11,229 nucleotides of DNA, taken from Thermohalobaculum sp035513135 (lineage in GTDB: Bacteria; Pseudomonadota; Alphaproteobacteria; Rhodobacterales; Rhodobacteraceae). The DNA lies in NCBI GenBank assembly GCA_035513135.1, contig DATKCQ010000072.1, positions 1 to 11,229 on the forward strand, in the 5' to 3' direction. Below the pieces are notes generated by a model. The model saw nothing but the letters and a program-made list of their open reading frames with translations, searched no databases and had not been told where the DNA came from. The position numbers were made by a program, and so were the translations under genes. Shown here piece by piece: positions 1 to 7,834 of this stretch (its first letter is position 1; every line of letters begins with the position of its first letter).

Positions 1-252
1 CCCCTCGGGCGGCTCCGGCGGTGCGGCCGCCGGCCTGGCGGCGCGCGCCGCGGCCGCCGGCTTCTCGGCCGGCTTCGCGTCCTCGGCCGGCGGCTGGCCG
101 GCGGACGCCCGGTTCGAGAGGCCGAGGCGATGCACCTTGCCGATCACCGCGTTGCGGGTGACGCCGCCCAGCGTCTTGGCGATCTGGCTGGCGCTCACGC
201 CCTCGGCCCAGAGCTCCTTGAGCTTCTCGACCCGCTCGTCGGTCCAGGACAT
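1..252 (-). CDS. gcrA: GcrA cell cycle regulator, N-terminal part (runs off the left edge)
   Basis: Reading leftwards from an ATG at 252, 84 codons are visible with no stop, so the gene continues beyond the window. The protein begins MSWTDERVEKLKELW, followed by a helix-turn-helix stretch (about residues 18-45) containing GVSASQIAKTLGG and TRNAVIGKVHRLGLSNR. This is the signature N-terminus of GcrA. After residue 48 it enters the usual Ala/Pro/Lys-rich linker. In alphaproteobacteria GcrA binds RNA polymerase with sigma-70 and acts at promoters carrying CcrM-methylated GANTC sites, so it is a transcription factor of the cell cycle. The start is supported by GAGGAG eight bases upstream and by the exact family N-terminus. 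The C-terminal sigma-binding part lies outside the window. The gene diverges from the ABC permease at 410. Confidence 0.93.
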   Translation of the reverse strand, partial: MSWTDERVEKLKELWAEGVSASQIAKTLGGVTRNAVIGKVHRLGLSNRASAGQPPAEDAKPAEKPAAAARAARPAAAPPEPPEG

Positions 253-315
253 GAAGCTGTCTCCTCGTTGCGCCGCTGCCCGGCCCGGCGCGTCGGCAGG
301 CTTTTGCCGGGGCCT

Positions 316-343
316 ATTGTATGCCCGGTGCCGCGGGTTACAA
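316..343 (-). promoter_or_regulatory. Probable sigma-70 promoter of gcrA
   Basis: On the minus strand a TTGTAA (-35-like, 343 to 338) is followed after 16 bases by TACAAT (-10-like, 321 to 316). That places a start near 309, with a leader of about 57 bases before the gcrA ATG at 252. The element lies in the 157-bp divergent spacer. Assignment rests on motif match and position only. Confidence 0.5.
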
Positions 344-360
344 GGCGCGTTACAAGGCGC
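337..360. repeat. Perfect 12-bp tandem duplication in the gcrA upstream region
   Basis: GTTACAAGGCGC occurs at 337-348 and again at 349-360 with no mismatch. On the minus strand each copy carries TTGTAA, so the -35-like element of the gcrA promoter is present twice, 12 bp apart. Confidence 0.9.
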
Positions 361-409
361 GCGGGCCCGGCGCTCCGTGCCGGAGCCCGGACGAGCCTCG
401 AGGTATGTG

Positions 410-1225
410 ATGCAGCGACCGAATACAATGGGCGTGCGGCGCTTCGGCCGGGTCAACTGGATCGGGCTGTGGGAGCTCTACGCGCGCGAGGTGCGGCGTT
501 TCGCCAACATCGCCACGCAGACGGTGATGGCCCCGGTGATCACCGCCGTCCTGTTCATGCTGGTGTTCACGCTGGCCTTCGGCGAGCGGCGCGGCGAGGC
601 GGCCAGCGCCGCCGCGGGCATCGCCTTTCCGATGTTCCTGGCGCCGGGCATCGTGATGATGCAGCTGATCCAGAACGCCTTCGCCAACTCGTCGTCCTCG
701 CTGATCGTGGCGAAGGTCCAGGGCAACATCGTCGACACGCTGATGCCGCCCCTGAGCCCCGCCGAGCTGCTCGCGGGCTATGCGCTGGGCGGCACCACGC
801 GCGGGCTCGCCTGCGCGCTGGCGACCGGGGCGGTGATCTTCCCCGCCGTCGGGCTGGGGCTGGCGCACCCGCTCTGGGCGCTGGCCTTCGCGGTCTCGGG
901 CGCGCTGATGCTGGCGCTGGTCGGCGTGCTGGCGGGCATCTATGCGGACAAGTTCGACCAGATGGCGGCGATCACCAACTTCGTGATCATGCCGCTGTCG
1001 TTCCTCTCGGGCACCTTCTACTCGATCTCGGTGCTGCCCGAGCCGTTCCTGACGCTCAGCCACCTGAACCCGTTCTTCTACCTGATCGACGGCTTCCGCT
1101 ACGGCGCCGCCGGGATCTCGGACGCCGAGCCGGCGCTCGGCCTCGCGGTCACCATGGCGATCAACCTCGGTCTCGCCTGCATCGCCTGGCGCTGGCTCAG
1201 CCGGGGCTACCGGCTGAAGAGCTGA
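410..1225 (+). CDS. ABC-2 type transporter permease
   Basis: Encodes 271 residues, a normal length for a one-domain ABC-2 permease of the YadH type. The N-terminus carries a coupling-like stretch (WELYAREVRRFANIATQ, residues 21-37). It is followed by about six membrane segments: roughly 38-58, 68-90, 118-147, 155-178, 186-207 and 242-262. The conserved family tail is visible at 195-231 (PLSFLSGTFYSISVLPE, then LNPFFYLIDGFRYG). Such proteins form the membrane channel of exporters that need a separate ATPase. The export substrate cannot be told from the sequence. The start at 410 has GAGG six bases upstream. An in-frame ATG at 428 is possible but has no clear ribosome site. No ABC ATPase gene lies beside it: the left neighbour is divergent gcrA and the right neighbour is a dehydrogenase. 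Confidence 0.88.
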   Translation: MQRPNTMGVRRFGRVNWIGLWELYAREVRRFANIATQTVMAPVITAVLFMLVFTLAFGERRGEAASAAAGIAFPMFLAPGIVMMQLIQNAFANSSSSLIVAKVQGNIVDTLMPPLSPAELLAGYALGGTTRGLACALATGAVIFPAVGLGLAHPLWALAFAVSGALMLALVGVLAGIYADKFDQMAAITNFVIMPLSFLSGTFYSISVLPEPFLTLSHLNPFFYLIDGFRYGAAGISDAEPALGLAVTMAINLGLACIAWRWLSRGYRLKS

Positions 1226-1334
1226 GCCGGACGCGGCGCGCATCGAGGTTGCGCACGTCGGTCAGACCGGCGCCCGACAGGTTGGTGCGGGTCAGGCGCG
1301 CCCGCTTCGCCCGCATTCGCCTGCCTGATGACAT
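1197..1334 (-). pseudogene. Possible relic of a pentapeptide-repeat protein gene (45 codons)
   Basis: On the minus strand an ATG at 1334 opens a 45-codon frame ending in TGA at 1197-1199. The middle reads as consecutive pentapeptides centred on leucine: ARLTR TNLSG AGLTD VRNLD. This matches the A(D/N)LxX pattern of pentapeptide-repeat proteins, which form a right-handed beta-helix. Only four units remain, there is no ribosome site, and the frame overlaps the end of the permease by 29 bases. I read it as the decayed C-terminal end of a longer gene. It could also be chance in GC-rich DNA or a very small real gene. Confidence 0.3.
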
Positions 1335-1455
1335 TCACGGTCCAGCGGGCGATGCTGCGCCGCCCGGCCGGGCTGCCCATCCGCATTGGACACCCCGCGC
1401 CACCCGTGCCAGAGTCCCGGCCCCGAACGGCAGGCGAACGGCAGGGAGCGCCGCC

Positions 1456-2268
1456 ATGGCTCAATCGCTCGAGGGCAAGACCGTGATCGTCGCCGGGGCC
1501 GGCGGCGGGGTGGGGCGCGCCGTGGCGCGGCGCTTCGCCGCGGCCGGGGCGCGGCTGATGCTGGCGGACCCGGACGACAAGCGGCTCGCCGAGACCATGG
1601 ACGGGCTGCAGGGGGCGGCGGACGCGGTCGCCGACAATGCCGCCGCGTTCCCCCACGGCATCGACGACAAGCTCGGGGTGGCCAACCTGATCGCGGCGGC
1701 CGCCGACCGCTTCGGGCGGATCGACGTGCTCGTGACCAACGCGCGGGCCTCCTCGCCCGGCGGGCCGTTCGACCTGAGCGCGGAGGACTTCGCCCAGGTG
1801 CTCCGGGCCAATGTCGCCAGCGTCTTCCTGCAAAGCCAGATGGTGGCCAGGCGCATGATCCGGCAGCGCGAGAGCGACACCGAGTTCCGCGGCGCGCTGG
1901 TCAACATCTCGTCGATCTCGGCGCAGCGCACGGCGCCCGAGCTGATCGCCTATTCGGTCTCCTGCGCGGCGCTCGACCAGCTCACCCGCTCGCTCGCCGC
2001 GGCGCTGGCGCCGCAGGGCATCCGGGTCAACGGCGTGGCGCTCGGCGCCGTGATGACCAGCCGGCTGCGCGAGGCGTTCTCCGAGCGCGCCGATCTGCGC
2101 GACGAGATGGTCGCGGTGACGCCCTTGGGCCGCATCGGCGAGGCCGAGGAGGCGGCGGAGGCGGCGCTGTTCCTCGCCTCGCCCGGCGCGAGCTTCATCA
2201 CCGGGCAGATCCTCGCGGTGGATGGCGGGCGGCTGGTGCTCGACCCGCTCGCCTCGCCCGAGCGGTGA
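1456..2268 (+). CDS. Classical short-chain dehydrogenase/reductase with an altered catalytic motif
   Basis: Encodes 270 residues, the usual length of classical SDR enzymes, which use NAD(P)(H) to oxidise alcohols or reduce carbonyls. The Rossmann glycine motif is at 13-20 (AGAGGGVG). Acidic residues at the end of strand 2 (LADPD, Asp38/Asp40) favour NAD(H). The structural Asn is at 119 (RANVAS), the serine region at 150-155 (NISSIS), and the typical end AVDGG at 254-258. Catalytic Tyr166 is present, but the lysine four residues on is Cys170 (YSVSC in place of YxxxK), and the NAG motif reads TNAR. Activity is therefore uncertain: it may be a non-catalytic or modified member. The start is supported by AGGGAG seven bases upstream. 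The substrate is unknown. It lies 230 bp after the permease and 76 bp before the PPDK homologue. Confidence 0.9.
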   Translation: MAQSLEGKTVIVAGAGGGVGRAVARRFAAAGARLMLADPDDKRLAETMDGLQGAADAVADNAAAFPHGIDDKLGVANLIAAAADRFGRIDVLVTNARASSPGGPFDLSAEDFAQVLRANVASVFLQSQMVARRMIRQRESDTEFRGALVNISSISAQRTAPELIAYSVSCAALDQLTRSLAAALAPQGIRVNGVALGAVMTSRLREAFSERADLRDEMVAVTPLGRIGEAEEAAEAALFLASPGASFITGQILAVDGGRLVLDPLASPER

Positions 2269-2290
2269 GCACCGTCGCCGGCAACCGGGT

Positions 2291-2306
2291 GCCGCGCCCA
2301 CGCGGC
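2291..2306 (+). terminator. Small GC hairpin after the SDR gene, possible weak terminator
   Basis: GCCGCG-CCCA-CGCGGC forms a perfect 6-bp stem with a 4-base loop, 22 bases after the SDR stop, followed by TCTTGT. The tail is short, so termination would be partial at best. Confidence 0.3.
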
Positions 2307-2308
2307 TC

Positions 2309-2338
2309 TTGTGCACCTGCGAACGTGCGGGCTATCAC
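2309..2338 (+). promoter_or_regulatory. Weak candidate promoter placing the PPDK transcript start at its ATG
   Basis: TTGTGC at 2309-2314 and TATCAC at 2333-2338 are separated by 18 bases and resemble -35 and -10 boxes. The expected start would fall at about 2344-2345, the A of the ATG. No Shine-Dalgarno sequence precedes that ATG, which would fit a leaderless mRNA. Both boxes are poor matches. Confidence 0.2.
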
Positions 2339-2344
2339 CGGCGC

Positions 2345-5023
<2,679 letters not shown>

Positions 5024-5048
5024 TTCGCGCGAGAGTTGCGGCGGCGCC

Positions 5049-5065
5049 CCGGCCGCGGCGGCCGG
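5049..5065 (+). terminator. GC hairpin after the PPDK homologue, candidate terminator
   Basis: CCGGCCGC-G-GCGGCCGG is a perfect inverted repeat (practically a 6-bp stem with a 5-base loop) starting 25 bases after the stop, followed by ATTGTT. It is a plausible intrinsic terminator with a short U-tract. Confidence 0.4.
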
Positions 5066-5067
5066 AT

Positions 5068-5085
5068 TGTTGCATTCAAGCAACA
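5068..5085. promoter_or_regulatory. AT-richer inverted repeat upstream of the cell wall hydrolase
   Basis: TGTTGC-ATTCAA-GCAACA is a perfect 6-bp inverted repeat with a 6-base centre, at the start of a conspicuously AT-richer stretch (about 5066-5112) in the 264-bp spacer before the hydrolase gene. It could be a second terminator stem or an operator. No convincing -35/-10 pair could be assigned beside it. Confidence 0.35.
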
Positions 5086-5287
5086 GTTATTGCACTGCAC
5101 CATAGAAATATCCACCCCAGGGGCATCCGGGCTGCGACCGAATGGCACAACGGGGGTTCGCACGCGGTGAACCAGAGGTTAAGGCTGGCCGGGCGTTTTC
5201 CAGATGCATGGTCGTCGTAGAGCGGCTGACCGCGGCGCGACCCGCGCCACACGAGAACACGAAGCCGCGAACGGAACGGGGGAGTCC

Positions 5288-6133
5288 ATGAGGGGACCAT
5301 TCTTACTGCGCCCGATGAACGGGCTGGTTGCCGCGCTCGGCCTGGCGCTGGGGCTCACGGTCGGGCTCACGCCGGTCGCCGCGCTGGCGGCGGGCAATGC
5401 GGGGGGCTCGATCGGCGATCGGCTCGGCCGCGTGGTGATGGCGCTGATCGACGAGGAGCGCGCCGCCTTCGACGCCGTCACCGCGACCGAGAACTTCCGC
5501 CGCGTCGCCGGCCTGCCGCCGGGTGAGACGGCGCTCGACGTCGCCCCGGACCCGGCCGCCGGGGAACGCGGCACGGTCGAGGCGCTCGCCGTGCTGAAGG
5601 CGCAGGACGCCGACACGGCCGAGGCCGTCAGCGGCGCGCGCAGCCAGGCGATCGCGGCGTCGCTGGCCACCGATGCCGGGGGCGTGATCGACCTCGCCGA
5701 GATCGACAAGGTCGAGATCGGCACGCGCAGCGAGGCGTGGCGCTGCCTCGCCGAGGCGCTCTACTTCGAGGCGCGCGGCGAGCGCCTGACCGGCCAGGTG
5801 GCGGTGGCCGAGGTGATCCTCAACCGGGTCGACGATTCGGCCTATCCCGGAACGGTCTGCGGCGTGGTGCGCCAGGGCCACGGCAGCGGCGTCTGCCAGT
5901 TCTCGTATTTCTGCGACGGCAAGCCCGAGGAGGTCGGCAACCGGGAGGCCTTCGAGCGGGCCGGCAAGATCGCCTCGGTGATGCTCGGCGGCAAGCCGCG
6001 CATCCTGACCGGCAAGGCCACGCATTTCCACGCCACCTCGGTGCGGCCGAGCTGGGCCAAGCGCATGGTGCGCACGGCGCAGATCGGCGCGCACATCTTC
6101 TATCGCCCGACGCTGACCCTGAGCCAGCGCTGA
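5288..6133 (+). CDS. Secreted cell wall hydrolase, SleB/CwlJ (Hydrolase_2) family
   Basis: Encodes 281 residues. A signal peptide covers about residues 1-35, with a long hydrophobic core (GLVAALGLALGLTVGLTPV) and an ALA-A cleavage-like end, so the enzyme should act in the periplasm. A linker rich in Ala/Asp/Glu follows to about 145. The SleB-type domain spans about 150-273 with the family landmarks AEALYFEARGE (155-165, holding the presumed catalytic glutamate), VAEVILNRV (173-181), CQFSYFCDG (203-211) and THFHA (245-249). Four cysteines (153, 191, 203, 209) could form disulfides. Members cleave peptidoglycan, and in non-sporulating alphaproteobacteria the role is growth or remodelling rather than germination. 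The start at 5288 follows GGGGGAG closely (3-base gap) and gives a proper signal peptide. Upstream in-frame codons from 5204 are basic and non-signal-like. Confidence 0.9.
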   Translation: MRGPFLLRPMNGLVAALGLALGLTVGLTPVAALAAGNAGGSIGDRLGRVVMALIDEERAAFDAVTATENFRRVAGLPPGETALDVAPDPAAGERGTVEALAVLKAQDADTAEAVSGARSQAIAASLATDAGGVIDLAEIDKVEIGTRSEAWRCLAEALYFEARGERLTGQVAVAEVILNRVDDSAYPGTVCGVVRQGHGSGVCQFSYFCDGKPEEVGNREAFERAGKIASVMLGGKPRILTGKATHFHATSVRPSWAKRMVRTAQIGAHIFYRPTLTLSQR

Positions 6134-6144
6134 GGCGTGGGCGG

Positions 6145-6183
6145 CCGGGTCGCGGGCCGCGATCGGCGCGGCCCGCGACCCGG
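6145..6183 (+). terminator. Strong hairpin terminator after the cell wall hydrolase
   Basis: CCGGGTCGCGGGCCGCG (6145-6161) pairs perfectly with CGCGGCCCGCGACCCGG (6167-6183) around the loop ATCGG, giving a 17-bp stem starting 12 bases after the stop. There is no long U-tract, which is common in very GC-rich genomes. It sits between convergent genes and could also stop transcription from the right. Confidence 0.65.
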
Positions 6184-6215
6184 AGCCGTCTGGTTCCCCA
6201 CTCACCGAAACGGCC

Positions 6216-6279
6216 CTGGCAGGTTGAGTCACCGCGATTTCCGAGGCCGCACACTGAGTCCACTTTGCTCGAAATCGCT
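6216..6279. repeat. Palindromic REP-like element, copy 1
   Basis: This is a 64-bp unit beginning CTGGCAGGTTGAGTCACCGCG and ending in TCGAAATCGCT. The outer arms GCGATTTCCGAG and CTCGAAATCGC are inverted repeats. The inner arm (ACACTG opposite ACTTTG) has lost its pairing compared with copy 2. Two GAGTC (GANTC) sites are present. It is followed head-to-tail by copy 2. A one-base length difference separates the copies. Confidence 0.85.
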
Positions 6280-6342
6280 CTGGCACGTTGAGTCACCGCG
6301 ATTTCCGAGCCGCAAAGTGAGTCCACTTTGCTCGAAATCGCT
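6280..6342. repeat. Palindromic REP-like element, copy 2
   Basis: This is a 63-bp unit in the same orientation as copy 1 and nearly identical to it. Its inverted repeat is fuller: GCGATTTCCGAG...CAAAGT around the loop GAGTCC pairs with ACTTTGCTCGAAATCGC, giving about 17 paired positions with small bulges. It carries two GAGTC sites and ends directly against the stop codon of the minus-strand gene (6343-6345). It may act as a bidirectional terminator or be a non-autonomous mobile palindrome. Confidence 0.85.
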
Positions 6343-7329
6343 CTAGCGATCGGACCCGGCGGTGGCGAAAGCGCTGCCGGCGGCCATGGCCACGGCCCCG
6401 TCCTCCGCCGACCCCTCCTCGTGCGGCAGCTTGTTGCGGCCGAGGCTGACCACCGACTCGGCGAAGCCCTTGAGGTCGCAGCCGAAGCTCTGGCGCTCGA
6501 CGATCCGGCCATGCGCATCGCGGGCGCAGCCGCCCGAATCGTTGGCGGCGAGCCGGCGCTCGGGGGCCAGCGGGGCCAGGCTGGGTGCCGCGCGCGGCTC
6601 GGCCGCCGCGCGGCTGGCCAGCGCCGCGTAGGCCTCCTCGGTGCGGGCCTGCAGGTCGGCGTAGGCGGCCGAGTCGAGATAGCCGGTCGCGGCAAAGCCC
6701 CAGGCCTCCTGGAAGTCGGCGATCGCCTGGCGCGTGCGCGGACCGAACACGCCGTCGAAGCCGCGCGGATCGAAGCCGGCCAGCGCCAGGCGGCGCTGCA
6801 CGTCGGCGCGCTCGGCCCGCGCCAGCGCCAGCGCCGCCTCGCTGGCGGAATCGGCGGGAAGCCAGAGCGGTGCCGGCGGCGCCGCGGGCGGCACCGGATC
6901 GAGCGCCGCCAGCCGCACCGTGGCGCCGGCAGCGTCGCGCGGCGACACCGGGCGCAGCTTGGCCGGCCCCGCGAAAGCGGGGGCGGGGGCGAGCGGGGGA
7001 GCGACGGTCGGCGCCGCCTGATCGGTGAGCGCGGCCGGCACGGCGATCAGCGGCTCGGCCGGGCGCGGCGGCAGCAGCGCGAGGCCCAGCTCGGCCAGCG
7101 AACCGGCAGCCGGCGTCTCGGGCCGGGAGGCGGCGCTGTCCGGGTGGCTGGTCGCCAGCACGGCGGCGGCCAGACCCGCCCGGATCTCGCCGGGTGATTC
7201 GTAGGCCGGCGCGGGCACGCTTTGGGTCTCGAACAGCCGCCAGTAGGGGTCGTGCGCCGCCATCGTCCAGACCAGCACCGCCCCGACGCCCAAGGACAGG
7301 ACGGTGACCGGCACGAGCCCGCCCCGCAT
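6343..7329 (-). CDS. Membrane-anchored peptidoglycan-binding domain protein
   Basis: Encodes 328 residues. An N-terminal membrane anchor (about 5-25, LVPVTVLSLGVGAVLVW) is followed by a long Pro/Ala-rich periplasmic linker (about 45-165). A PG_binding_1-type domain covers about 170-228 and contains VQRRLALAGFDPRGFDGVFG and TRQAIADFQEAWGF. The C-terminal piece has a conserved-looking CARDAHGRIVERQSFGCDL segment with two cysteines (268 and 284). This domain binds peptidoglycan and is often linked to cell wall enzymes, but no catalytic domain is seen here. In-frame ATGs at 7383 and 7461 exist. I chose 7329 because codons upstream of it mostly end in A or T, unlike the coding region, and the anchor then starts at once. 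The gene converges with the SleB-type hydrolase. Confidence 0.8.
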   Translation of the reverse strand: MRGGLVPVTVLSLGVGAVLVWTMAAHDPYWRLFETQSVPAPAYESPGEIRAGLAAAVLATSHPDSAASRPETPAAGSLAELGLALLPPRPAEPLIAVPAALTDQAAPTVAPPLAPAPAFAGPAKLRPVSPRDAAGATVRLAALDPVPPAAPPAPLWLPADSASEAALALARAERADVQRRLALAGFDPRGFDGVFGPRTRQAIADFQEAWGFAATGYLDSAAYADLQARTEEAYAALASRAAAEPRAAPSLAPLAPERRLAANDSGGCARDAHGRIVERQSFGCDLKGFAESVVSLGRNKLPHEEGSAEDGAVAMAAGSAFATAGSDR

Positions 7330-7405
7330 TGAACCATGATTTTCCGGCGCAACCGGACGTTGAGTAAAACCGTCGCCACGCATGACTGTAGTTGAGTACT
7401 CCCGA

Positions 7406-7433
7406 ATAACACCCCGCGTACACGCCAATGCAA
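7406..7433 (-). promoter_or_regulatory. Candidate promoter of the peptidoglycan-binding protein gene
   Basis: On the minus strand TTGCAT (7433 to 7428) and TGTTAT (7411 to 7406) are 16 bases apart in an AT-richer stretch. A start near 7399 would leave a leader of about 70 bases before the ATG at 7329. Confidence 0.3.
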
Positions 7434-7781
7434 GGGTAACAGACATCCAGACATTTCTCAACGACGACTTTGCGAACGGGCGCCGAGCCGTCGCGCATTA
7501 CGTGGACGACCAAATCGGCCGAACCGCGGCAGGGCGCCAGAGGGCCCGCAACACAGGTCGGTCGGACTCGCCGCCGGCCGTCGCGCGCGGACATCCTGCG
7601 GCCGGTGCGACGCCCAGTCAAGCGGCGATCCGCCGGAACCGGGGCGAGGCGTCCGGCGCCGGGGCGGCCGGCACGGCGAGAGGGTCGGACACCGCCGCCC
7701 GTCGTCGTGCCCGGGGTTCGACATGTTCCGTGCGCGGCCTCGGAGTCGGGGGCGCAGCGATTTTGGCGGCGTCACAGGATT
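7434..7781. other. Intergenic stretch with no supported gene
   Basis: This roughly 350-bp GC-rich region lies between the start of the peptidoglycan-binding gene and the end of the TadG-like gene. Open frames on both strands give only Arg/Pro/Gly-rich translations of no recognisable family, without ribosome sites. I saw no tRNA cloverleaf or repeat. Its one clear structure is the hairpin at its right end (7782-7807). Confidence 0.6.
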
Positions 7782-7807
7782 GGGCCGGCGGGATGTCCCG
7801 CCGGCCC
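7782..7807 (-). terminator. Hairpin terminator after the TadG-like gene
   Basis: GGGCCGGCGGGA and TCCCGCCGGCCC are perfect inverted repeats around TG (practically an 11-bp stem with a 4-base loop). It begins 27 bases past the TadG-like stop on the minus strand. There is no strong U-tract. Confidence 0.55.
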
Positions 7808-7834
7808 CTGTACCGTGTCCGACGAATTGGAAAC

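Noticed and set aside
130..1455. The long plus-strand frame upstream of the SDR start (from 130) as an N-terminal extension
   Set aside because: It runs antisense to gcrA and out of frame through the permease. The residues before 1456 are not protein-like, and the SDR fold and ribosome site fit a start at 1456.
5075..5118. A sigma-70 promoter for the cell wall hydrolase in the AT-rich stretch
   Set aside because: Boxes such as TTGCAC and TAGAAA are present but none pair at 16-18 base spacing. Only the inverted repeat is reported.
6216..6342. The tandem repeats as a CRISPR array
   Set aside because: The two units are directly adjacent with no unique spacer and are internally palindromic. No cas gene is in the window.
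7330..7461. Longer starts (7383 or 7461) for the peptidoglycan-binding protein
   Set aside because: Codons here end mostly in A or T, unlike the gene itself, no ribosome site is present, and the region carries a candidate promoter.
7640..7735. GGGGTTCGAC near 7710 as the T-loop of a tRNA
   Set aside because: No acceptor stem, anticodon stem or matching T-stem could be built on either strand.
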